Assembly (NCBI RefSeq): GCF_003047105.1
Contig: NZ_CP028475.1
Coordinates: 1,984,001 to 2,048,000, forward strand
Origin: Celeribacter baekdonensis
GTDB lineage: Bacteria > Pseudomonadota > Alphaproteobacteria > Rhodobacterales > Rhodobacteraceae
Length of the DNA stretch: 64,000 nucleotides
Direction: 5' to 3'
Position numbers and translations under genes: made by a program. Positions 8,453-16,876 of the stretch are shown here, piece by piece. The number at the start of each line of letters is the position of its first letter. The stretch's first letter is position 1. A model generated the notes under the pieces. That model made no database searches and was not told the origin of the DNA. It saw only the letters and a list, made by a program, of their open reading frames with translations.

Positions 8453-10252
8453 ATGCTTGATTCAACCGTGACGACCCGCACGCAGGACGTGCTGGACCGA
8501 TTGAATGCCGCTTTGGAGGAAGGCGACATCAAAGGGGCCACGGCCCTTTTTACCACCGACAGCTATTGGCGCGATTTGGTCGCCGTGACCTGGAACCTTA
8601 AGACGGTCGAAGGTCAGGACGCTGTGGGGGAAATGTTGCTTCACCAATTGGATAAAACCCAGCCCAACACGTTCCGCCTACAAGACGGCGAACTCCCGGT
8701 CGAGGAGGACGGGGTGACGACAGCTTGGGTGACATTTGAAACCAAGGTCGGACGCGGCTGGGGCTTGATGCGGTTGAAAGACGACCGGATCTGGACCCTG
8801 CTGACCGCCTTGCAAGAACTCAAAGGCTTTGAGGAAAGCCGTGGCAAACGCCGCCCGATGGGCGCAGAACATGGCGCGCAGAAAAACCGCCTGAGTTGGA
8901 AAGAACGGCGCGAGGCGGAGGAGGCCTCGCTTGGCTATGACACCCAGCCCTACACGGTGATCATTGGCGGTGGACAGGGTGGCATTGCCTTGGGCGCGCG
9001 GTTGCGTCAGCTTGGTGTGCCGACCATCGTTTTGGACAAACACGACCGCCCCGGCGATCAATGGCGCTCGCGCTACAAATCGCTCTGCCTGCATGATCCG
9101 ATCTGGTACGACCATCTGCCTTACATCAAATTCCCCGACAACTGGCCGGTGTTCACACCGAAAGACAAGGTCGGTGATTGGCTTGAGATGTACACGAAAG
9201 TCATGGAGATCAACTATTGGACCCGCTCCGAAGTGGTCAAAGCCGCCTATGATGAGAGCGCCAGAACATGGACGATTGAGGTCAATCGCGATGGCGAGAC
9301 CGTCCTTCTGAAACCGACCCAGCTTGTTCTGGCGACGGGCATGTCGGGCAAGCCGAATGTGCCTCATTTTCCCGGCATGGAGAACTTTAAAGGCGAAATT
9401 CAGCATTCGTCCCAACACAAAGGCCCAGATGACTGGACCGGCAAAAAGGTCGTCGTGGTTGGGTCCAACAACTCCGCCCATGATATCTGTGCCGCGCTTT
9501 GGGAGGCCGAGGCCGATGTGACCATGGTGCAGCGTTCCTCGACCCATATCGTCAAATCCGACAGCCTGATGGAGATCGGCCTTGGCGGTCTTTATTCCGA
9601 GGAGGCTCTGGCCAACGGCGTCACCACCGAGAAGGCGGATATGATTTTCGCCTCCCTGCCCTACAAAATCATGCATGAATTCCAAATCCCGCTCTATGAC
9701 CAGATGCGCGAGCGCGATGCCGAGTTTTACGCCGGGCTGGAGAAGGCAGGATTTCAACTGGATTGGGGCGATGACGGCTCTGGTCTGTTCCTGAAATATC
9801 TGCGGCGTGGGTCGGGCTATTATATTGACGTGGGTGCCAGCCAGCTCATCATCGACGGCGAGGTCAAGCTCGTCCAGGGACAGGTCGATCACTTCGAAGA
9901 AAACGCTGTGGTGCTGAGCGATGGCACCCGGCTTGAGGCCGATCTTGTGGTCATGGCCACAGGCTTTGGCTCGATGAATGGCTGGGCCGCCGATCTGATC
10001 AGCCAAGAGGTGGCCGATAAGGTGGGCAAGGTCTGGGGCCTTGGCTCCGACACCACCAAAGATCCCGGTCCGTGGGAAGGTGAACAGCGCAACATGTGGA
10101 AACCGACGCAACAGGACAACCTGTGGTTCCACGGCGGCAACCTGCACCAGTCGCGGCACTATTCACTTTATCTCGCGCTGCAACTGAAAGCGCGGATGGA
10201 GGGGATCGAGACCCCGGTCTATGGGCTTCAATCTGTGCATCACCTGTCCTGA
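8453..10252 (+). CDS. Flavin-containing monooxygenase with N-terminal NTF2-like domain
   Basis: A 599-residue protein starting at the ATG at 8453 behind AGGAGGAG. Residues 1-130 look like a SnoaL/NTF2-like domain (ALEEGDIKGATALF, SYWRDLVAVTWNLKT). The rest is a class B flavin monooxygenase: FAD site VIIGGGQGGIALGARL near residue 165, second nucleotide site VVVVGSNNSAHDICAAL near 340, and a late ATGFGS. Such enzymes use NADPH and O2 to hydroxylate or to insert oxygen into carbonyl compounds. Neighbours (SDR, diol dehydrogenase, AcoR-like regulator) suggest a small ketone, acetoin or diol substrate; this is inference. Confidence 0.85.
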   Translation: MLDSTVTTRTQDVLDRLNAALEEGDIKGATALFTTDSYWRDLVAVTWNLKTVEGQDAVGEMLLHQLDKTQPNTFRLQDGELPVEEDGVTTAWVTFETKVGRGWGLMRLKDDRIWTLLTALQELKGFEESRGKRRPMGAEHGAQKNRLSWKERREAEEASLGYDTQPYTVIIGGGQGGIALGARLRQLGVPTIVLDKHDRPGDQWRSRYKSLCLHDPIWYDHLPYIKFPDNWPVFTPKDKVGDWLEMYTKVMEINYWTRSEVVKAAYDESARTWTIEVNRDGETVLLKPTQLVLATGMSGKPNVPHFPGMENFKGEIQHSSQHKGPDDWTGKKVVVVGSNNSAHDICAALWEAEADVTMVQRSSTHIVKSDSLMEIGLGGLYSEEALANGVTTEKADMIFASLPYKIMHEFQIPLYDQMRERDAEFYAGLEKAGFQLDWGDDGSGLFLKYLRRGSGYYIDVGASQLIIDGEVKLVQGQVDHFEENAVVLSDGTRLEADLVVMATGFGSMNGWAADLISQEVADKVGKVWGLGSDTTKDPGPWEGEQRNMWKPTQQDNLWFHGGNLHQSRHYSLYLALQLKARMEGIETPVYGLQSVHHLS

Positions 10253-10357
10253 TGGCGGCCCTTTGATTTGCATCCCTCCCATGATGCAAACCGCGCGCAC
10301 CCGCTCCCTCCCCCGTAACGGGTGCGCGCCCAAGCCTTCAAACACATGAGGTGCACT

Positions 10358-11137
10358 ATGACTCTCAAAGGTAAAACCGCACTCATCACAGGCGGAGCGC
10401 GCGGCATCGGCTTTGGCATCGCGCAACGGCTCGCCGCCGATGGGGCTGCGATCGCATTGGTCGATCTGAACGCCGACGATCTCTCTGAGGCCGAAAGCCA
10501 GCTCTCCAAGAGCGGCGCAAAGGTCATCGCCATCACCGCCGATGTCACCAACCGCCAACAGGTCATTGACGCCATCGACAGCACCGTCGATCAACTCGGC
10601 GGCTTTGACATCATGATCAACAACGCCGGCATCGCACAGGTCCAACCCATCTCCGAGATCACCGAAGCCGAGATGGACAAGATCCATGCCGTTAACGTCA
10701 AGGGCGTGCTCTGGGGCATTCAGGCCGCCGCCGCCCGGTTCAAAAAAGACGGCACAAAAGGCAAGATCATCTCCGCCTCCTCCATCGCCGGGCACGACGG
10801 CTTTCCGATGCTCGGGGCCTATTGTTCGACCAAATTCGCGGTGCGGGCCCTGACGCAGGTCGCGGCGAAAGAATTCGCCTCCGACGGCATCACGGTCAAC
10901 GCCTACTGCCCCGGTGTCGTGGGCACAGATATGTGGACCGAAATCGACGCGCGGTTCTCCGATCTTACCGGCGCGAAAAAGGGCGCGACGTTTGACAAAT
11001 TTGTCGACTCCATCGCGCTTGGCCGCGCGCAAACCGCCGACGACGTGGCCAGCCTCGTCTCGTATCTCGCGGGTCCAGACAGCGACTATATGACTGGTCA
11101 GGCGATCCTCATCGACGGTGGCATGGTCTATCGCTGA
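10358..11137 (+). CDS. SDR family oxidoreductase, acetoin/diacetyl reductase-like
   Basis: A 259-residue classical short-chain dehydrogenase. It has the cofactor motif [10 protein letters not shown] at the N-terminus, NNAG near residue 86, the active-site Ser in SASSIAG and the YCSTK catalytic Tyr-Lys pair, then [11 protein letters not shown]. The start at 10358 follows GAGGT. Overall it resembles meso-2,3-butanediol dehydrogenases/acetoin reductases (BudC type). With the adjacent Zn-dependent dehydrogenase it would interconvert diacetyl, acetoin and butanediol, but other hydroxy-ketone substrates are equally possible. The gap to the monooxygenase is about 105 bases. Confidence 0.85.
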   Translation: MTLKGKTALITGGARGIGFGIAQRLAADGAAIALVDLNADDLSEAESQLSKSGAKVIAITADVTNRQQVIDAIDSTVDQLGGFDIMINNAGIAQVQPISEITEAEMDKIHAVNVKGVLWGIQAAAARFKKDGTKGKIISASSIAGHDGFPMLGAYCSTKFAVRALTQVAAKEFASDGITVNAYCPGVVGTDMWTEIDARFSDLTGAKKGATFDKFVDSIALGRAQTADDVASLVSYLAGPDSDYMTGQAILIDGGMVYR

Positions 11138-11167
11138 CCCCACCCTCTTCAAAGAAAAGGACATATT

Positions 11168-12220
11168 ATGAAAGTAGCACGTTGGCATGGCGTGAAAGAC
11201 ATCCGGGTCGAAGAGGTGGCAGAGCCAACCCCCGGCCCCGGCGATGTTAAGGTCAAGGTCGCCTGGACCGGCATCTGCGGCAGTGATCTACATGAATATC
11301 TCGCCGGACCGATCTTTGTCCCCGTCGGCGAAGATCACCCGCTGAGCCACGATCAGGCCCCGATCACGATGGGGCATGAATACAGTGGTGTGGTGACCGA
11401 GGTCGGTGAAACCGTCACCAATGTGAGCGTTGGCGACCGCGTGGCCATCGAACCGATCTTTGCCTGTGGCAACTGCCCCGCCTGTTTGGAAGGCAAATAC
11501 AATCTCTGCGACAGCTTGGGCTTTGTTGGCCTGTCGGGCGGTCACGGTGGGTTTGCCGCCTATTCCGTGGTGCCTGCGCGGATGATTCACAAAATGCCCG
11601 ACACTCTGTCGATGGAACAAGGCGCGTTGGTTGAACCGGCTGCCGTGGCGCTGCATGCCGTGCGTATGTCTAAAATCAAAGCCGGGGATACGGCGGCGGT
11701 GTTTGGCGCGGGGCCCATCGGGCTTTTGGTGGTCGAAGCGCTGCGTGTCGCAGGGGCGTCCCAAATCCATGTGGTTGAACCCTCAGACGTGCGTCGCCAA
11801 AAGGCGCTGGAACTCGGCGCAACCTCAGCCATTGATCCGGCATCGACGGATGCCGTTGCGGCCATCCGCGCGGCAACGGGCGGGGTTCATGTTGCGTTTG
11901 AGGTCACCGGCGTGCCGCAGGTTTTACCGCAATGCATCGACGCCACGCGCCACGAAGGACAGACCCTGATCGTTTCGATTTGGGAAAAAGAGGCGGCGTT
12001 CCACCCCAACACCGTGGTGCTCAAAGAGCGGCAGCTGCTTGGCACCATTGCGTACCGCAATGTCTATCCGGCGGTGATGGAATTGATGACGCAAGGCTAT
12101 TTCAACGCCGAGAAACTTGTCACCAAACGCATCGCGATTGAGGACATCGTGACCGAAGGATTTGAGAGCCTCGTGGCCGAAAAATCCCACGTCAAAATCC
12201 TTGTCGAAGCGCCCGAGTGA
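11168..12220 (+). CDS. 2,3-butanediol dehydrogenase-like Zn-dependent alcohol dehydrogenase
   Basis: A 350-residue medium-chain dehydrogenase. It has catalytic zinc ligands in GICGSDLHEY and GHEYSGVV, the structural zinc cluster ACGNCPACLEGKYNLC (about residues 97-112) and the Rossmann motif VFGAGPIGLL. The insertion after HEY (FVPVGEDHPLSHDQAPITMGHE) is typical of the butanediol dehydrogenase subgroup. It is 30 bases after the SDR gene, behind AAAGGA, so the two are probably one transcript. Predicted role: NAD-dependent oxidation of a vicinal diol to a hydroxy-ketone. Confidence 0.88.
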   Translation: MKVARWHGVKDIRVEEVAEPTPGPGDVKVKVAWTGICGSDLHEYLAGPIFVPVGEDHPLSHDQAPITMGHEYSGVVTEVGETVTNVSVGDRVAIEPIFACGNCPACLEGKYNLCDSLGFVGLSGGHGGFAAYSVVPARMIHKMPDTLSMEQGALVEPAAVALHAVRMSKIKAGDTAAVFGAGPIGLLVVEALRVAGASQIHVVEPSDVRRQKALELGATSAIDPASTDAVAAIRAATGGVHVAFEVTGVPQVLPQCIDATRHEGQTLIVSIWEKEAAFHPNTVVLKERQLLGTIAYRNVYPAVMELMTQGYFNAEKLVTKRIAIEDIVTEGFESLVAEKSHVKILVEAPE

Positions 12221-12431
12221 GCCTGAGGGGCCAAACAATCACGCGTGACAGCGCGAATATGTATTCCAGGGACAATCGCGGCTGACTGCTAAGGATCCAA
12301 ATCGTTGCCAAACCCCAAACCACCGGCACCCTGCGTTGCCGGTGGTCATTTTATGTCAACTGGAGTGTGAAGCAGAACGAAACCTGGCGAGGGAATTGCG
12401 GCCCACGCATATTCTTCGACGACAGGTAACT

Positions 12432-13052
12432 GCCTGCTCTCTTTTCAGAACTGCCCTCCCCATCGGAGCCTTCTACCTGACGGAAATTCTTATTGGGCTG
12501 ACTGATCTCACGGTTGTGTTGTAGGGGCACTTGGCACAACCGAACTCGCAGCACTTGGTCTGGGCAAGACGATCTTGCTCTTAATCATGGTGAGAGGTTT
12601 CGCAGTTCTGGCCATCGTCGGCGCACATGCATCCGGCTTGATGCTTAGCAATAGCGGGGATGAACCCGAGCTTGTCCTCGCCTTTAATGACTATGCAGGT
12701 ATCCTTGCATGGGCCATTGCTGCGTTATTTTTGTTCGCAGTGTGCAAGGATGTACTGAATGCCGTAGAGAAACCTGGCGCAATCATCTGGCTTTCTACCG
12801 GGATCGTTCTTGGAAACCTCGCAGCGAGCTTCGCGCTGATCAATGGCGTCGGGCCTTGGCAGGGTCTGAGTGTGGCAGGCGCGGCTTGGGTGACGCTCGG
12901 GGTGAATGCGGTTGCGGCTGTTGCCTTGCAATCGGTCGTCCTGCAATCAGGCCATGTGAACCTCCGGGGTTTCGACGCCATGTTGCTCTTCGCTTCATCG
13001 CCGACATTATCCGGCCTTGGATGGGCATCCTGCGCACCACGTTCTATCGCCC
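12432..13052 (+). pseudogene. MATE-family efflux protein remnant, frameshifted and cut by an IS3 element
   Basis: Two frames together give a MATE-like N-terminal half: RTALPIGAFYLTEILIGLTD ending near 12520, then GALGTTELAALGLGKTILLL in another frame, continuing through INGVGPWQGLSVAGAAWVTL, a typical MATE loop. A base change near 12510-12520 breaks the frame, and sequence homology stops at the IS3 end near 13053. The C-terminal half is missing. It is clearly non-functional. About 210 bases between the dehydrogenase stop and this remnant contain nothing I recognise. Confidence 0.6.
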
Positions 13053-13091
13053 GGTAATCCCCCCATTTTTAACGGGGTGCGGTCGTAGAAC

Positions 13092-13913
13092 TTATGCGGC
13101 CATTTTCAGTTTCATGGCGGGTGTTATGCCGCCGATGCCCATGTTGGGGCGGTCGTTGTTGTAAGTCCATAACCATTGAGTGGCGTGATCTTGGGCCTCC
13201 TCGATGCTTTCGATGATGGATTGGTCGAGCCGCTCATGCCTGACGGTGCGGTTGTAGCGCTCGATGTAAGCGTTTTGCTGAGGCTGGCCGGGTTGGATAT
13301 GCTGGATGGTGACCCCATGTTTCTCGGCCCATTTCATCAGCTTTTCACTGATGTATTCGGGGCCATTGTCGACCCGAATGGTCCCGGGTTTTCCGCGCCA
13401 CTCGATGATCCGCTCAAGGCTTCGGATCACACGCTCGGCGGGCAAGGAAAAGTCGACCTCGATGCCGAGGCCCTCACGGTTAAAATCATCCAAGACGTTC
13501 AGCAGCCGAAAGGCACGACCATCGCCGAGCCGGTCGGCCATAAAATCCATCGACCAGGTGACATTCGGTGCTTCTGGCACCGCCAGCGCATCGGGCTTGT
13601 CCCTCTTCAGCCGTTTACGCGGCTTGATCCGAAGGTTCAGTTCAAGCTCGCAGTAGATCCGGTAAACCCGTTTGTGGTTCCATGGATGCCCCTTCACGTT
13701 GCGCAAATGCAGAAAACATAGCCCGAAACCCCAAGTCTTGCGGGCATCCGTCAGACCGGTCAGCAAATCAGCGATCTGCTCGTTCTCATCCCTCAGAAGT
13801 GGCTGTAGCGATAGCAGGTCTCGCTGACACCAAAAGCCCGGCAGGCCAGCGCAACGCTGACCCCGCGCCGCTCCACCGCTGTTGCGGCCATCTCTCGTCG
13901 CTGAGATGGCCCA
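13092..13913 (-). pseudogene. IS3-family transposase OrfB (DDE integrase domain), frameshifted
   Basis: The intact part (13092-13766) holds the rve integrase core: [42 protein letters not shown] and [16 protein letters not shown], which supply the D, D and E residues. Upstream, the region after the slippery site reads [20 protein letters not shown] and then SETCYRYS before a stop. The expected continuation [18 protein letters not shown] is in the next frame. One missing base near 13800 explains the break, so as sequenced the element makes no full OrfAB. Confidence 0.75.
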
Positions 13914-13914
13914 A

Positions 13915-14178
13915 CTACTTTTTTCCGAGGGCTTCCTTCAACAAATCGGCCTGCATGCTCAGGTCCGCATACATTCGCTTCAGCCTGCGGTTCTCTTCCT
14001 CAATGGCCTTCATCTGGCTGACCATAAACGCATCCATGCCGCCATACTTCGCCCGCCATTTGTAAAACGACGCGCTGCTCATGCCATGCTCACGGCACAA
14101 CTCGGCCACCGCCACACCGCCTTCGGCCTGTCGCAGGATCGCAAGAATCTGCGCCTCAGTGTCTCTGCGGGTCTTCAT
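13915..14178 (-). CDS. IS3-family transposase OrfA
   Basis: An 87-residue protein with an N-terminal helix-turn-helix ([34 protein letters not shown]) and a C-terminal leucine-zipper-like helix ([20 protein letters not shown]). It ends LGKK at the A6G slippery run. In IS3 elements OrfA binds the terminal repeats and is fused to OrfB by -1 frameshifting. It appears intact here, while OrfB is broken. Confidence 0.88.
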   Translation of the reverse strand: MKTRRDTEAQILAILRQAEGGVAVAELCREHGMSSASFYKWRAKYGGMDAFMVSQMKAIEEENRRLKRMYADLSMQADLLKEALGKK

Positions 14179-14279
14179 TCGGAAACGCCTCGTTCATCTT
14201 GCCGAGAAAATTCTACTTCCGCAGCCCCTTACTTTCGGGGGGATTACCCAAGGAGAAGCATTCATTTGAGAGCGGTTAT

Positions 14280-14673
14280 CTAAAGTTTATTTCCCCGCGA
14301 AATGAAGTGTATTAACGTTGATAGCATAATTAGTATCAAGCTTGGGATTAGAGTGGGCTGAAGCAGAACATCGCCAACGATGCCAAGCAACGCATCATTC
14401 TTGAACCCGAGCCAGCGTCCATAGGCAAAATAGGTTATAGTTCCAACGAGTGAAATTTGCACAGAAACCGCTGCCACACTCTGTTTGGGCTTTAGGGTAA
14501 GAGTACCGGCAATCATAATCCAAAGCACCGCGTATGTCGTCGACACCGTGCTTGCACCTGCGAAAGCCTTTGGGTCTGACATTCTCGGTCCACCAATTAA
14601 CAAAAAAAAATACGAAATGTGAAACTACAACCAGAAACACAGCAAAGAGGTTTGGGAATTTAATCTTGTTCAT
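14280..14673 (-). CDS. Small multi-spanning membrane protein, frameshifted at an A9 run
   Basis: I do not recognise the family. From the ATG at 14673 the frame gives MNKIKFPNLFAVFLVVVSHF and then runs out of frame at nine A's (plus strand 14602-14610). Dropping one base restores one roughly 130-residue protein that continues GGPRMSDPKAFAGASTVSTT and YAVLWIMIAGTLTLKPK and ends FISRGNKL, with about four hydrophobic segments. The start overlaps the stop of the upstream Gly-rich gene by 14 bases, so they form an operon. The AT-richer composition than the surroundings suggests transfer. Confidence 0.5.
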
Positions 14674-15126
14674 CATCGCCTTTATCTTCTCTAGGCTTGT
14701 TTTTTTCATACAATTCATCCGCAAGGCGACCAATTGCTTCTGAAACAAGTGGCTCTCCTGCTTCTTGGGCAGACTTGGTAATAGTCAACCGCAAAGGTGG
14801 GATGACGGAACCAACCGCTGGAGCTACCTCCTTCGTGTTTCCACCTAAATTGACTCGAGCACCCGCTGCCCCGGCGACAACTCCCCCAGCGATGTCGGTA
14901 AACGTTTCAGAGATGTCAATCTTCCATCTGTAAGTAACTGATCTGTTACCGACGCTGCACCTCCTGCCGCGCCACCACCTAATGTACCGGCACCGGCACC
15001 GGCACCGACTTTTGCAAGTTTTTCTACTTGCTTTGTCTTTTTAATAGTTTCCTGAAGAACAATGGATTCATGTACCATTTCGCCAACCTTCGCACCGGTT
15101 GCGCCTCCATGGGAACCTCCTGTCAT
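14660..15126 (-). CDS. Unknown protein with glycine-zipper segments, apparently frameshifted
   Basis: I do not recognise the family. From an ATG at 15126 the frame reads MTGGSHGGATGAKVGEMVHE, then a helix, then a Gly/Ala segment (VGAGAGAGTLGGGAAGGAAS). A second frame continues ISETFTDIAGGVVAGAAGAR, through LTITKSAQEAGEPLVSEAIG, to an acidic tail ending GDDEQD. The switch lies near 14930. Two glycine-zipper-like stretches suggest membrane insertion or oligomer packing. It sits upstream of and overlaps the small membrane-protein gene. The pair could be a two-component membrane system, but nothing proves a function. Confidence 0.45.
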
Positions 15127-15259
15127 CAGATTGAGAAACCCCAATCGTCAAACAGGTCAGCCAGATCTCAAAATGCTCACCGACACGGTTATCTCAGAAC
15201 ACCAGCAACAAGCGCCATTGCCGCGCGAGCGACTTCGTCCTCCCGCCCTTCGTGTTTGA

Positions 15260-15823
15260 TCAACTCCTCTCAGCCAACCATGCTTTCTGCCAGAGGTAAT
15301 AGGCCGACTGGCTGATCGGCGGTTCTTCAAGAACCGCGAGGGTTTTCCATATTTTGGTCCCTTTGTACCCGGCCTCGATCATCTGGATGGCGATGGCTTT
15401 TCGCAGGTCTGTCATGCTCGGCTTGCGCCCCAGACGTTGGCCGCGGGCTTTGGCCTCTTGCAGCGCGATCTTGGTGCGGTCGGAGAAGCCTTTGCGGTCG
15501 AGGAGGTTGAGGCCTGTCAGCAGAGTGCCGATTTGGGATTGCCAATCGTTTCGGCTGTCGAATGCATCATCAAGGCAGCGGATATGAATGCCGAACTCTC
15601 GCGCTGCCTCGACCGTGGCGGCAATGCCTTGTGTTGAAAGATTTAGGTCGTTCAGAGACGGAGCGATCAGTTCCGCGTCTGCACTCAGAACGTTAAGCCA
15701 AACCGGCGTTGCATTTGGCTCTTCGGAGTCGGTCGTGAAAATCCGCTCTGCCGGAATGCCTTCAGCTTCAAGCCGTGCAACGGCAAGCTGCCGATCCTCT
15801 GCCCTTCGCAGTCCAAAGATCAC
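15260..15823 (-). CDS. Serine recombinase/resolvase-like protein with atypical N-terminus
   Basis: A 187-residue protein. Its middle matches resolvases: LIAPSLNDLNLSTQGIAATV, IHIRCLDDAFDSRND, GFSDRTKIALQEAKARGQRL, then GRKPSMTDL leading into a C-terminal helix-turn-helix. The usual start containing the nucleophilic Ser (Y-x-R-V-S type) is absent; the frame upstream of the GTG start reads PLPENRYGVIFGLRRAEDRQ, and a stop lies a few dozen codons before. It is probably a DNA-binding relative or an inactive remnant. It lies 155 bases from the 3' end of tRNA-Ala, a usual place for integrative elements. About 130 bases between it and the Gly-rich gene hold nothing clear. Confidence 0.65.
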   Translation of the reverse strand: MIFGLRRAEDRQLAVARLEAEGIPAERIFTTDSEEPNATPVWLNVLSADAELIAPSLNDLNLSTQGIAATVEAAREFGIHIRCLDDAFDSRNDWQSQIGTLLTGLNLLDRKGFSDRTKIALQEAKARGQRLGRKPSMTDLRKAIAIQMIEAGYKGTKIWKTLAVLEEPPISQSAYYLWQKAWLAERS

Positions 15824-15978
15824 GCCATAGCGATTTTCGGGCAGCGGAGACCTTTCGGGAGTTCTGGAGACGGAGCGAGTTGTCCTAAAAAAGGAAAACA
15901 GCTACTATATCTTGTGTCTCAGCATTTTCTTGACACTGAGATGCACTCTTATGGTCCAATGACACAACAATAGGATTT

Positions 15979-16054
<76 letters not shown>

Positions 16055-16149
16055 ATATGGCGCGATTTTTGTCCCTCTCCGACGCCAAAGTCAAGACGGG
16101 CATGGGAGAGGGGTCTGCGCCAGACTGTCACGCCCCATCGCGCCGGATA

Positions 16150-16611
16150 TCACGCCGGAAGCTTGCCGTTTTCCACCACAAAGGCCACGATATCACGCGC
16201 CGGACGGGCACCAGCGATGCGCGCCACCTCTTTGCCGCCTTGGTACAGGATCAGCGCCGGAATGCCGCGAATGCCATTTTGCATCGACACTTTCGGGTGC
16301 TCTTCGGTGTTGATCTTGGCAAAGCGCGCCCGGCCTTTCAACTCCTGCGCCGCCTTGGCAAATTCAGGTGCCATCATCCGGCACGGGCCACACCACGGTG
16401 CCCAGAAATCCACCAAGACCGGCAGATCATCCTTTTTCGACAGCGCCGCCAGACCCTTTGGGTCCAACTCCGCCACTTTGCCGGACATCAACGGATCGCC
16501 ACAAGTGCCGCATTTCGGCCCGGCGCTGAGTTTGTCCGTTGGCACACGGTTGACCTGACCACAGGTGGCACAGGCGAGTTTTACGGCATCTTTTTGCAAG
16601 GTCGCGGCCAT
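16150..16611 (-). CDS. trxC: Thioredoxin TrxC (thioredoxin 2)
   Basis: A 153-residue thioredoxin with the N-terminal zinc-binding extension of TrxC (CATCG near residue 14 and CGTCG near 34) and the active site FWAPWCGPCRMM near residue 70, then GIRGIPALILYQGG with the cis-Pro. It reduces disulfides, and in sulfide-exposed alphaproteobacteria also persulfides. An ATTC-N8-GAAT palindrome lies 30 bases upstream, which suggests control by a SqrR/BigR-type persulfide sensor. It is divergent from a 59-codon ORF. Confidence 0.93.
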   Translation of the reverse strand: MAATLQKDAVKLACATCGQVNRVPTDKLSAGPKCGTCGDPLMSGKVAELDPKGLAALSKKDDLPVLVDFWAPWCGPCRMMAPEFAKAAQELKGRARFAKINTEEHPKVSMQNGIRGIPALILYQGGKEVARIAGARPARDIVAFVVENGKLPA

Positions 16612-16641
16612 GTTGGCATCCCTTTCATATTCGGGCCATTC

Positions 16642-16661
16642 ATATTCCAGTTAAAGAATAT
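16642..16661. promoter_or_regulatory. Candidate SqrR/BigR operator between trxC and the small ORF
   Basis: ATATTC (16642-16647) and GAATAT (16656-16661) form a perfect 6-base inverted repeat with an 8-base spacer, matching the ATTC-N8-GAAT operator described for SqrR/BigR repressors. On the trxC strand it sits on a likely -10 region (TTGAAC with 17-base spacing upstream). The same motif occurs before the sqr-like gene. Confidence 0.65.
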
Positions 16662-16696
16662 ATGTATCCTGCCCCTACCCTGTTCAAGAGGCCAAA

Positions 16697-16876
16697 ATGA
16701 CACCGTTCAAAACCCTGCCACCCGAAACTCAGACCAAGTTGCTCGAGGCCTACGCCAAAGACATGGAAACGCAGGTAAAGACCTGTTCATTGGACGACAA
16801 AATCACCCGCTTTAACGCTTGGCTTGCGCCGCAGGGGGTGTCCTTTGATCTGAACGACCTCCCGCGGCGCAAATAA
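16697..16876 (+). CDS. Small conserved-looking protein, 59 residues
   Basis: A short frame of unknown function starting MTPFKTLPPETQTKLLEAYA and ending LNDLPRRK. It is hydrophilic, mostly helical in appearance, with one Cys (KTCSLDD). Codon use looks coding, and it fills the gap exactly: its stop is adjacent to the convergent gcvP stop. Its promoter region contains the SqrR-like palindrome shared with trxC, so it may be sulfide-responsive. I cannot assign a family. Confidence 0.55.
   Translation: MTPFKTLPPETQTKLLEAYAKDMETQVKTCSLDDKITRFNAWLAPQGVSFDLNDLPRRK

Larger units (their letters stand above)
13053..14248 (-). mobile_element. IS3-family insertion sequence (IS407-like)
   Basis: About 1.2 kb with imperfect terminal inverted repeats: both ends begin GGTAATCCCCCC and share GGGG, GCGG and GTAGAA blocks further in. 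It encodes orfA and orfB on the minus strand, linked by an A-AAA-AAG slippery heptamer (13918-13924) for programmed -1 frameshifting. I see no clear target duplication. It interrupts the MATE remnant. Confidence 0.85.

Noticed and set aside
8678..10159. A 493-residue frame antisense to the flavin monooxygenase
   Set aside because: It is His-rich and low in motifs, a normal artefact of high-GC third positions opposite a real gene.
15064..15108. Short frame starting at an ATG just behind AGGAGG in the Gly-rich gene
   Set aside because: It gives only about 28 residues in another frame, with no conservation visible; the AGGAGG falls inside the coding frame of the Gly-rich protein.
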